Of a DNA stretch of 64,000 nt, positions 54,116-62,339 are shown piece by piece. The notes beneath the pieces were generated by a model that was not told the origin of the DNA, did not search any database, and saw only the letters and a program-made list of their open reading frames with translations. The position numbers and the translations under genes were made by a program. Positions within the stretch are counted from its first letter, which is position 1. Every line of letters begins with the position of its first letter. Where the stretch lies: NCBI RefSeq assembly GCF_017753665.1, contig NZ_CP072524.1, forward strand, positions 744,001-808,000. The letters run 5' to 3'. The DNA comes from Neisseria sicca (GTDB taxonomy: Bacteria > Pseudomonadota > Gammaproteobacteria > Burkholderiales > Neisseriaceae).

Positions 54116-57100
54116 ATGAATCCGCAAAACGAAACGGCCATTTTGTCTTTTTGGCACAAGCTGGAATTTTTCACGCCTTTCGATGCAAAAATCCAAGAGG
54201 GAAAAGATAAAACAAACAAAACCCTTACGCTTGACCAATTATCCAAACTTGCCGTCGGCGGACAAAAAAACCTATCTGTTACCCAACTGCTGAAATCCGA
54301 ATATCCCAATCAATATCTCGTTTGCTCAAAAATTTATCTCAACTTGTTTGATTTTGGCTGTTTGAGCAAAAGTATTCAAAATCTGCTGCAAGAACAGTTG
54401 AGTGAAAATGAGCAATATACCCAAGAAGCCATGAGCGCCGATAAAGGCGAAACGTGTTATGCCAGATTACCAATCAACGACACAGGCGAGTTCGACCCCG
54501 CAAATATAGAAATCTCAACCGCGCCTTGGGCAGTGGGTTTTAGTATGGCGAAAGGTTTGGACAGTTTGAATTTTGAAGCGTTTGAAACAGATTGCAGCAA
54601 GCTGTTGGAGAAGCTGGACGAATTGTGCAAACAGCATTTAGCCGTGCAGAAAATTGAACAGCCCGAAGTAATACGGGCCGTACTGTCTCCCGCCTTGCTG
54701 CTGGACATTGCAGGCCGCCTGAAAGAATGGGCATACGGTTACTGTCCCGAACCTATGCCCACAATCCGTATCATTTCCGAATGGCAGGAACAACCGAAAA
54801 AATCCTCCGATAAAACGCCAAAAGATCAAAAGCACGCCGAAAGAAACGGACAAAATCATAAAAGCGATGAAGACGTCGATAACTTGCCCGATGAAGAAAT
54901 CGGCATTTTAAACAGTTTCTACGCGCAGGACATCCACAGTATCATCCGTCAAATCGGTGAAGGTCAAAGCAGCGCGGCATTGTCGGCTTATCTCGGCACG
55001 AAACCCGACCGGCCCGCAACCGATTTGTACGGCACGGAAGGTAACAAAATCATTTGGCGGCATTTACGCCCCAAATATTGGAACAGGGGGCGCTGGTTAA
55101 GTGAGCCGCAGCACGGTTTAAGCCTGATGCAGCAGTTTGCGGTAAATACATTCTTTCTGGAAGGCGAACAGCCGGTTTTTTCGGTAAACGGCCCGCCGGG
55201 AACAGGGAAAACCACTTTGTTGCGCGATATTTTTGCCGAAAACATCGTGCGCCGGGCCACACGGCTGGCCGAATTGGCAACGGCGAAAGATGCTTTTTCG
55301 GGTACTGAAAAAGTAAACGGCTCAACCGTTTCCCGCCTCAAGCCGGAATTGGCGGGATTTGAAATGATTGTGGCATCATCCAACAATGCCGCGGTGGAGA
55401 ATATTTCCCGCGATTTGCCGAAGAAGTCATCACTGGGTGCAACCTATTGTACAGGCAACCATCCGAGCTATGTTTATTTGGACAAAATTGCGCGCAACCT
55501 GTTTGCCAAAAATAAGCAGAAATACGATGCCCTGCCGCCTGATGACGATACTTGGGGATTGTTTTCTTGTGCCTTGGGCAAAAAAGGCAATCGGGAGAAG
55601 GTACGGCAGGGATTGTTTTTCGTCCCCCAAAATCATGACGAATGCAAAGGATACGATGAAGCGCTGCACCAAAGCATTTGGAAATGGCGCAGCGGTTATC
55701 AAGGTATTTCGTTTGCCCAAGCACAAGAAAACTTCAAACGGCAACTCGATATTGTCGAGCAGAAATTGAATGATTTGGACGACTATTTCATTCTGCACGA
55801 AGAAACCGTCTTAAATCCCGAAACAAACCAAGCCGCATTGCAACAACAGTACGGCACATGTGCCAAGTCCGTCCAAACCGAAAAGGAAAAACTGAATGAC
55901 GCCCGGCAGACACGGATAGAAACCCAAACGGCCGAACTGCAAGGCATTCCGGTTCATTCGGACTTTATCCTAGCCGTATCCGATGCGAAAAGCAGGCTGC
56001 AAGCCGCAACCCAAAAGGTAAGCATGCCTTTAACGGATGAAGACGGCGAACAGCGCGCCTATTGGCAGAATCAAATCGAATCGCTGAAACACAGTTATCC
56101 AGGCTTCTTCATGCGCCTGTTTAAGCGCAAACAGTGCAGGGAGCATCGGGAACGCCTGGCGTATTGTTACGAACAATTGTCGCAACTGCATTTGGCCGCC
56201 GACAAACGCAAAAAATCAGCCAAGCAGGAATATGAACATTGCACACAGGCGGTGCAGGCTGCCCAAGCGGCGCTGTTGCAAGAACAAAAACGGGTGTACC
56301 AAAAAGAAATAACCGCTGCCGAAAATGCCGAAAAAGTGGCAGAAGGACGTTTGAAAGCGGCACAGCGGCAATTGGAACAAGTCGGCATACGGCTGGCACA
56401 GCGGCAAGAGAAATGGAATGCCTATCGGCAATACCAAAACCGGTTTGCACATATCAGGCTGCCTGAAAAATACGATGAACTGCAAAACGATGACTTTCAA
56501 ATCGCGGGTTTGTGGCAGGACAACGAATTAAACGACGCCCGCAGCCGTTTATTCGGCTGCGCCTTGCAGTTGCACGAAGCATGGCTGGCGGAAGTCGCCA
56601 TTAACGGCGGCGGGTTTGGCAGAAACCTGGTCTTAATCAGCAAATTCCTGCAAGGCAGTGCCGGATTGAACAAAGAACAAACGCTGTTGATTTGGCAGAG
56701 CCTGTTTATGGTGATTCCCGTGGTATCCAGCACTTTTGCATCGTTTGCACGGCAGTTCCGCGATGTGGGCGCAGGCTGCTTGGGCTATTTGTTTATAGAT
56801 GAAGCCGGTCAGGCGGTTCCGCAGGCGGCAGCGGGCGCAATCTGGCGTGCCAAACACGTCATGGCGGTAGGCGACCCCATCCAAATCGAACCGGTCTTTA
56901 CCACACCGCCGCCATTGGTTCGTACCCTGGAAAGGATTGCCGCCCTGCCCGACTGTGCCAATGTCTCGCCGACCGAGGTTTCGGTACAGATATTGGCAGA
57001 CAGGTGCAATGCCTTTGGCGCATCCGTTTTGCGCAAAGGAGAATCGGATGCCACATGGATAGGAAGCCCCCTGCGCGTCCACCGCCGCTGTGCCGACCCC

Positions 57101-57706
57101 ATGTTCGGCATCGCCAACCAAATTGCTTACGACAACAAAATGGTTTTCGGCAATACCGATCCTGCCAAACGCCTGCCGCCCAAACAGGATTTTTATTTGG
57201 GAAGCAGCAGCTGGGTTCAGATAGCCGGTGAAGCGGCATCGCGGCAATTTGTTCAGGAACAGGCTGATTTGGTGATACGGATGCTGACCGAAATTGTGCG
57301 GCATTCAGGCGGCCTTCCCGATTTATACATCATTACGCCTTTCAAGCAGATTAAAACCGAATTGTGCAGGCAGATTGCCGGCAATGCCGCATTAAAAACC
57401 ATAAAAGGCCTGCAACAATGGTGCAGGATGCGCATCGGCACGGTACATACTTTTCAAGGTAAAGAAGAAAAAATGGTTTGGCTGGTTTTAGGCTGCGATG
57501 CAAAAACGGACGGTGCGGCACAATGGGCGGCAGGAAAACCGAATCTGCTGAATGTGGCGCTTACCCGTGCCAAGCATTATGTGTTTGTGATTGGCGATAA
57601 AGACCTTTGGGCGGGCAAAAAATATTTTGATGTTGCTGCAAAAAATCTGCCGCAAATCGATGCGCGGGAATTTTATTCACGGGCGGAACAGCTCTCAGAC
57701 GGCTAG
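54116..57706 (+). CDS. Large SF1 (UPF1/Dna2-like) helicase with central coiled coil
   Basis: This 1196-aa protein has a unique N-terminal region (about residues 1-330). Walker A is VNGPPGTGKTTLLRD (about 357-371), Walker B FIDEAGQAVPQAAAG (about 893-907), motif III VGDPIQIEP, motif V TVHTFQGKEEK (about 1109) and motif VI NVALTRAKHYVFVIGD (about 1146). A long charged coiled coil (about 560-790) is inserted between the Walker motifs, as in AAA_11/AAA_12 proteins of defence islands. It is divergent from cmr1, has no obvious uptake words, and lies inside nested repeats. Its role is unknown; nucleic-acid translocation is inferred. Confidence 0.83.
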   Translation: MNPQNETAILSFWHKLEFFTPFDAKIQEGKDKTNKTLTLDQLSKLAVGGQKNLSVTQLLKSEYPNQYLVCSKIYLNLFDFGCLSKSIQNLLQEQLSENEQYTQEAMSADKGETCYARLPINDTGEFDPANIEISTAPWAVGFSMAKGLDSLNFEAFETDCSKLLEKLDELCKQHLAVQKIEQPEVIRAVLSPALLLDIAGRLKEWAYGYCPEPMPTIRIISEWQEQPKKSSDKTPKDQKHAERNGQNHKSDEDVDNLPDEEIGILNSFYAQDIHSIIRQIGEGQSSAALSAYLGTKPDRPATDLYGTEGNKIIWRHLRPKYWNRGRWLSEPQHGLSLMQQFAVNTFFLEGEQPVFSVNGPPGTGKTTLLRDIFAENIVRRATRLAELATAKDAFSGTEKVNGSTVSRLKPELAGFEMIVASSNNAAVENISRDLPKKSSLGATYCTGNHPSYVYLDKIARNLFAKNKQKYDALPPDDDTWGLFSCALGKKGNREKVRQGLFFVPQNHDECKGYDEALHQSIWKWRSGYQGISFAQAQENFKRQLDIVEQKLNDLDDYFILHEETVLNPETNQAALQQQYGTCAKSVQTEKEKLNDARQTRIETQTAELQGIPVHSDFILAVSDAKSRLQAATQKVSMPLTDEDGEQRAYWQNQIESLKHSYPGFFMRLFKRKQCREHRERLAYCYEQLSQLHLAADKRKKSAKQEYEHCTQAVQAAQAALLQEQKRVYQKEITAAENAEKVAEGRLKAAQRQLEQVGIRLAQRQEKWNAYRQYQNRFAHIRLPEKYDELQNDDFQIAGLWQDNELNDARSRLFGCALQLHEAWLAEVAINGGGFGRNLVLISKFLQGSAGLNKEQTLLIWQSLFMVIPVVSSTFASFARQFRDVGAGCLGYLFIDEAGQAVPQAAAGAIWRAKHVMAVGDPIQIEPVFTTPPPLVRTLERIAALPDCANVSPTEVSVQILADRCNAFGASVLRKGESDATWIGSPLRVHRRCADPMFGIANQIAYDNKMVFGNTDPAKRLPPKQDFYLGSSSWVQIAGEAASRQFVQEQADLVIRMLTEIVRHSGGLPDLYIITPFKQIKTELCRQIAGNAALKTIKGLQQWCRMRIGTVHTFQGKEEKMVWLVLGCDAKTDGAAQWAAGKPNLLNVALTRAKHYVFVIGDKDLWAGKKYFDVAAKNLPQIDAREFYSRAEQLSDG

Positions 57707-57728
57707 GCCCCGCACAACGAAATCTCAG

Positions 57729-57750
57729 CAAAATTTCCTTAATGATTGAA
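57729..57750 (-). repeat. Inverted copy of the pre-ATG 22-mer
   Basis: Complement of CAAAATTTCCTTAATGATTG plus AA; it pairs with 54094-54115 (two mismatches), 22 bp after the helicase stop codon. Confidence 0.7.
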
Positions 57751-57799
57751 TGCGGGATAGGCAGGGCCGCCTGTTTATCTATCTTAAGCAATTAATATT

Positions 57800-57840
57800 A
57801 AATGTTTCAACCCACAGGGCTGCACATAAGGCGCGGCCCT
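57800..57840 (+). repeat. Right 41-bp direct repeat of the helicase cassette
   Basis: It matches 53992-54032 at 38 of 41 positions. The following 57841-58050 stretch has no gene that I can support. Confidence 0.8.
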
Positions 57841-58052
57841 GTGAAATAAAAAGGGGCTGTACTAGATTAGCAGATATGTTACCCTCAAAATAGGTATGGT
57901 AGTGAGCATCAGGATTGCCATATTCTATTCACTCCATGTTCTTTTTCTGACGGCATAAAACGGATTGAGTGACCCTATCCCCAAAATCAACGGGTGGGCG
58001 TTGTGTGGTACTTCGCGGCGGCAATATATCCGCTCCTTTTCTGTTTCCAGTA

Positions 58053-58364
58053 TCAGGCAATCGCCTCAATTCCCTTGTTCTTAACGATAGTAAGCAGCTT
58101 TAAAGCCGCGCCGCTTGGCTTTTTGATACCCCGCTCCCATTCGGAAACTTGGTTTTTGCCGATGTTTAGATACATGGCAAAAGCGGCTTGAGATAATGCT
58201 TCACGCTCTCTGATTGCCTTGATGTCTTCGCCGCTCAATGGTTTGATTTCGGTCAGGCATGATTTGTCAAAATCGCGCATTGTTTTTTTGTCAATAACAC
58301 CGATGTCGTGAAGTCCCTGCATGGTTTCATGTATTGCTGCGAAAATCTCGCTTTTGTATTTCAT
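58053..58364 (-). CDS. HTH antitoxin, HigA/NadS-like
   Basis: This 103-aa protein has a C-terminal XRE helix-turn-helix (ALSQAAFAMYLNIGKNQVSE then WERGIKKPSGAALKLL). The N-terminal part would bind the toxin. Its start overlaps the toxin stop codon by 4 bp; the toxin-first order is typical of HigBA-type pairs. It probably represses its own operon. Confidence 0.82.
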   Translation of the reverse strand: MKYKSEIFAAIHETMQGLHDIGVIDKKTMRDFDKSCLTEIKPLSGEDIKAIREREALSQAAFAMYLNIGKNQVSEWERGIKKPSGAALKLLTIVKNKGIEAIA

Positions 58365-58729
58365 GGCTGTATCTCCGTGAAAGTGCCGTTTGATTTGGCT
58401 TGTTCTATGTCGGTTTCCGTCATTGCCAAGATGATGGCGGCGGCTTTCTTTAATTCTGCAAGTTCTTTATCTGTGATGTTTTCTCGGTCGTTCTTGGCAA
58501 AGGCAGTCATGAAAAACGCCCGTTCCCCACGCCTGAAAAATATCAGACTACGATAACCGCCGCTTCTGCCTTGTCCTTGCCTAGCTATGCGCTGCTTGAT
58601 AACACCGCCGCCTAAATCTGCGTCTATCACTCCTTTACCTGCCCGCTCTACCGCTTCTATCAGATCGGAATCGCTGATTTTGTGCTTCTTGGCAAATTTC
58701 GTTATCCACTGGTTTCTAAATATCCGCAT
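58361..58729 (-). CDS. RelE/HigB-like toxin
   Basis: This 122-aa basic protein contains GGGVIKQRIARQGQGRSGGYRS followed by LIFFRRGERAFFMTAFAKND (both shown in part), the pattern of the RelE/HigB toxin branch partnered by XRE antitoxins. Such toxins cut mRNA on the ribosome. It lies 31 bp after the integrase gene's stop codon. The pair probably stabilises the island. Confidence 0.8.
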   Translation of the reverse strand: MRIFRNQWITKFAKKHKISDSDLIEAVERAGKGVIDADLGGGVIKQRIARQGQGRSGGYRSLIFFRRGERAFFMTAFAKNDRENITDKELAELKKAAAIILAMTETDIEQAKSNGTFTEIQP

Positions 58730-58760
58730 GGTTTTCTTTCGTAATGCTTAAGATGATAGT

Positions 58761-59984
58761 TTATTCTGCCGTTTCCTGCAATATGCCTGAATGTGCTTTC
58801 AATTCATCAAGATAATCAGCCCATGCCTGCACCATATCGGCGCGTTGTTCTAAATATTTCGCATGGTTGTAGGCTGCTCTTGTCGTGTTGGGGTCTTTGT
58901 GGGCTAGTTGCCTTTCTACCCAATCGGCGTTATAGCCCATCTCATTCAATATCGTGCTAGCTGTATGTCTAAAGCCGTGCTGTGTGGTTTTTTCCAAGAA
59001 TCCTAAACGGTCTAATGCTTTCCGTATTGCCCCTTCGCTCAAGGGCTGTTTTTTGCTGGTGTTGTAAAACACATATTCATAATGCCCCGTTACGGGTTTC
59101 AAGCCGTCAAGTATTGCTAAGGCTTGGCGGCTCAAGGGGACAATATGGTCTATCTTGTTTTTCATGTTTACGCCGTCTTTATAGTATTGCTGCGCCTCCC
59201 AATCAATTTCACACCAGCGCAATAAACGCAATTCGGCAGGGCGGGCAAACACATAAGGGGAAAGCTGCAATAGGGCGCGTGTTTGCGGAAAACCTGTGTA
59301 ACCGTCAAAAGCCCGTAACACTTCGCCTAGCTTTTGTGGGTCTCTAATGAAGCGGTAATGTTTCTGCTCCACTTTTGCCAATTCCCCCCGCAATTCGGCG
59401 GCGGGATTGAACAGGCTCAAGCGAAGTTTCACGGCATATTTGAAAACTTGATTTACTACGTCATAAACTTTCTGTACCTTGTCATATTTCCCCGCCGATT
59501 CCAGCCTCTGCAACAGTCCTAAAACCTCAAGCGGCATGATTTCGTCTATTTTGCGTGTTGCAAGGTCAGGGAAAATATGAAGCTCAAGACTGCGGATAAC
59601 TCTTTGTGCATGGTCGGGCTTCCATTTATTCGGCTTCGCTACTTGGTCGCTGTGCCATTTGCGCGCAATAGCCTCAAATGTGTTTTTTTGCCGCTCTGCC
59701 TGCCTCTGTACTTTGTCTTGCTGGTGTAGCTTAGGGTCTATCCCTTTTGCTATCAGTCCGCGCAATTCTTCGCGTTTTTCTCTTGCTTCTTTTAAGCTGA
59801 TTTCAGGATAGACACCCAGTGGCATTTCATCGCGTTTGTTGTCGCTTGGTCGGTAGTAACGAAAACGCCAGTATTTGCCGTTTCCCCTTGCTTGAAGATA
59901 TAACCCTCCACCGTCTGATAATTGATTCGGCGGTTGTAGTTTTTTGCATTGGCTATCTGTAAGCGGTAGCGTCTGTTTAGGCAT
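58761..59984 (-). CDS. int: P4-type tyrosine integrase
   Basis: This 407-aa integrase has an N-terminal DUF4102 arm-binding domain (LTDSQCKKLQPPNQLSDGGG), a SAM-like core-binding domain (about residues 100-190) and the catalytic domain. Catalytic residues are R248 (FARPAELRLLRW), H336 and R339 (QHGFRHTAS), H362 (LAHKD) and Y372 (RAAYNHAKY). All are present, so it should be active. It faces away from the right att copy, which begins about 150 bp upstream of its start. Confidence 0.95.
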   Translation of the reverse strand: MPKQTLPLTDSQCKKLQPPNQLSDGGGLYLQARGNGKYWRFRYYRPSDNKRDEMPLGVYPEISLKEAREKREELRGLIAKGIDPKLHQQDKVQRQAERQKNTFEAIARKWHSDQVAKPNKWKPDHAQRVIRSLELHIFPDLATRKIDEIMPLEVLGLLQRLESAGKYDKVQKVYDVVNQVFKYAVKLRLSLFNPAAELRGELAKVEQKHYRFIRDPQKLGEVLRAFDGYTGFPQTRALLQLSPYVFARPAELRLLRWCEIDWEAQQYYKDGVNMKNKIDHIVPLSRQALAILDGLKPVTGHYEYVFYNTSKKQPLSEGAIRKALDRLGFLEKTTQHGFRHTASTILNEMGYNADWVERQLAHKDPNTTRAAYNHAKYLEQRADMVQAWADYLDELKAHSGILQETAE

Positions 59985-59998
59985 TTTTAATCCAGTTT

Positions 59999-60136
59999 GG
60001 GGTAACTTTTAAAAACTCATTAAGCCATTGTTAATAATTGGTTTTATGGATTTTTTGGGTAACTTGTTTAAAAAAATAGGACTAATCTGCCTACTTTTTG
60101 GGCTTGTTTTTTGGGTAACTCATGAAAAGTTACCCT
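59999..60136. promoter_or_regulatory. Candidate integrase arm-type sites, right end
   Basis: GGGGTAACTTTT (59999), GGGTAACTTGTT (60057), GGGTAACTCATG (60113) and AAAAGTTACCCT (60125) lie between int and att. Similar words occur at the left end (32081-32104). Confidence 0.5.
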
Positions 60137-60438
60137 ATAAATTGCGAAAACTCAATCATACGCCAGCATATTTAAGGTAACAAAAAAGCCTTGAAACCGT
60201 TAAGGCTCAAGGCTTTATGCGTATTACAGGATACTGCTGAAAATAGGGTATGGTGGAGGCGGGGGGAATTGAACCCACCTAGCCCGTAACCAGTAGTATG
60301 TGTATAGACAAACGCCCTTGATTTAGGGCGTTTTTTATCTGTTCATATACTACTGGTTGCGGTCATTTGTGCCACAATTTGTGCCAAACCCAACGAGGGT
60401 ATTCCCATTGATACTCAAACCAACCAATACAAAAAAAC
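60137..60438. repeat. Right attachment-site copy
   Basis: It matches the left copy (with IS630 removed) across the terminator at 60182-60217, the tmRNA fragment at 60251-60276, the terminator at 60313-60336 and the segment through GGTATTCCCATTGATACTCA. This copy keeps the standard tmRNA acceptor (GCGGGGGG) and is not interrupted. Confidence 0.85.
60251..60276 (-). other. tmRNA (ssrA) 3'-end fragment in the right att copy
   Basis: On the minus strand it reads GGGTTCAATTCCCCCCGCCT then CCACCA, identical to the end of Neisseria tmRNA as I know it. No tmRNA body follows to the right, so no intact gene is present. Confidence 0.72.
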
Positions 60439-61690
60439 AAACCGCTCGGTGCCAAGTCTCGGGTCGGTCTTTCAGACGACCTTCATTATTGCTTTGGCCG
60501 TATTCGGTCTGTTGCATCAACTGTCCGGCAGCATCGTAGCCGTAGGCAGTAATTTTGCCGTCCCAGCCGGTTTCTTGGATCAGGTTGTCGGTCGGGTCGT
60601 AATCGAGACGGTAGGTTTCGCCGTTTTCGTTGGTGAGGACGGTCAGACGGCGGGCTTTGTCGTAGGCGTAGGCGAAGGTATGGCCCAGCGCGTTGGTGCG
60701 TTTGAGCGGCAGTCCGTCCACTGCGAGTTCGTAGGCGGTTTTGGCACCGAGTCCGTCGATGTGGGCGGTCAGACGGTTGAGGCGGTCGTATTCGAAGGTT
60801 TCGTGACTGCCGTCGGGATAGTCGGTACGGACGGGGTTGCCTGCTGCGTCGTAATGGTGGCGGGTGGTATGGCCCAGCGCATCGGTAACGGTTTCGAGAT
60901 CGCCGTATTCGGTGTAACCGAAACGGGTGGTTTCACCGGTACAGTCGGTAAAGCAGACGAGCTGGTCGAGGGTATCGTATTGTAGGCGTCGGGTTTTGCC
61001 TAAGGCGTCAGTAATGGTTTCGGGCAGCCATTGGGCGTTGTAGTCGTAGCTGGTGGTGTAACCGGCGGGGTCGGTGATGCTGATGAGGTTGCCGCGTCCG
61101 TCGTAGGTATAGGCGGTAATCCTGCCTGCGGGATCGTTGACGGCAACCGGCAGGTTGAGGGTTTCGTGGTAGTCGATTTGGGTGCTGCTGCCGTCCGGCG
61201 CGGTGATGGCGATGACGTTGCCTTCGGTATCGTAGAGATAGCGGGTTTCGCGTCCGAGCGGGTCGCGTTCTACGGTAATGCGGCCGTAGTCGTCGCGTTC
61301 GCTGTCGCTGCGTTGTCCGTCGGCGTCGATGCGGTAGACGAGTTCGCGGTTTTCGTCGAAACCGTACACTTCCGTCCGCCCCAATGCGTCGGTAACGACG
61401 GTATGGTCTTTGCGGTAGTCGAACGTCCATTCTTCGCCGAGGTTGTTGCTGCTTTTAAGCACTTTGCCATCGGTGTCATAACGGTCGTATTCGTAGCGGG
61501 ATACCAGTCCGTCGGGCTGGCTGTGTTCGACCATGATGTGGTTGCGGTAGGCGAAACCGCGCAGTTTTTTGCCGTCGCGTCCGTAAACGGCGGTCAAATC
61601 GCCGTAGCCGTCATAGTCGTAGCGCACCAGTTCCTTGCCGTTGAAGGTGACGGAAGTGAGGCGGTGCGCCGCCGTCGGGGGAGGCGATTT
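60350..61690 (-). pseudogene. Rhs core fragment without a toxin tip
   Basis: About 400 codons of YD repeats (e.g. RYDYDGYGDLTAVYGRDGKK, RLNRLTAHIDGLGAKTAYEL). The upstream part near 61665 needs a frameshift to continue, and there is no start codon of its own. At 60470-60484 the Rhs sequence stops at a DUS, and the frame then runs into the att copy, giving a meaningless tail. It is a displaced core segment. Confidence 0.85.
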
Positions 61691-61848
61691 GGCAGAGGTC
61701 GTCTGAAAGTTGGTTTTCAGACGACCTCTATGTCAACTGCTAATGAGATTGTTAAAGAACAAATGTTTCAGACGACCTCAAAGAAGATAGTGAGGTCGTC
61801 TGAAAAACAGAAACCGCGTGCGTGCTTACCGCACACACCCTACGTCAG

Positions 61849-61878
61849 GACTGAAGGTTTTGTCCGGGCTACGGCTTG
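61849..61878. repeat. Rhs-cassette boundary repeat, copy 1
   Basis: CAGGACTGAAGGTTTTGTCC then GGGCTACGGC matches 63570-63599 with two changes. A DUS pair lies just upstream of the copy (61700-61725 and 61770-61805). Confidence 0.65.
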
Positions 61879-62313
61879 CTATGATTCACTAATAGCATCT
61901 ATCCATTTATTTTCCAATAACCATTTTTCAACATCATATAAGAAATTAGGGTTAATTTTTTTAAGTATAGGAAATTGTCTTTCTTTTTTCTTCATGGTTT
62001 CAAAAAAATATCGATAAAACTCCTTACCTAGTATCTTTCTTTGTGCATCTATATCTTTTTTAATAGGTATAAAATCTTCTTCATAAACAACAATGTCAAA
62101 TCCAAGGGCATTATAATTATCTTCTTTTGAATATCGAGATTTAGATTTCCAGCCGCTATCTTTTTCTAAACACCTGAAACATAACACTAAATCAAAAGGA
62201 AATTCAGTATATTTTTTCAGAATAGGCTGTAAGCCATTCTCTATTTCGCTATCTAATATACTAACTTTACTCCATTTTGGAGAGTCACTCGTAGTTCGTA
62301 TTTCCATATTCAT
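61879..62313 (-). CDS. Presumed immunity protein for the Rhs tip
   Basis: This 144-aa acidic/basic mixed protein (MNMEIRTTSDSPKWSKVSIL, ..., LENKWIDAISES) has no signal peptide. It directly follows the toxin tip with a 26-bp gap, the usual place for the cognate immunity gene. Its AT-rich composition differs from the chromosome. I do not recognise the family. Confidence 0.65.
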   Translation of the reverse strand: MNMEIRTTSDSPKWSKVSILDSEIENGLQPILKKYTEFPFDLVLCFRCLEKDSGWKSKSRYSKEDNYNALGFDIVVYEEDFIPIKKDIDAQRKILGKEFYRYFFETMKKKERQFPILKKINPNFLYDVEKWLLENKWIDAISES

Positions 62314-62339
62314 CTCCTTATCTTAAAAACAAAATAAAA

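Larger units (their letters stand above)
32081..60438. mobile_element. Integrative island carrying a type III-B CRISPR-Cas system
   Basis: Related sequences of about 300 bp at 32095-32317 plus 33219-33310 and at 60140-60438 bound the island. Each contains a tmRNA 3'-end fragment, its terminator and a second terminator. A P4-type integrase lies just inside the right copy, and GGGTAACTT-type words lie at both ends. Contents are IS630 and IS5-type remnants, the CRISPR-Cas locus with ancillary genes, an SF1 helicase cassette and a toxin-antitoxin pair. Because both ends carry only the 3' fragment of the tmRNA gene, the island probably sits in an array of former insertions. Confidence 0.8.
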
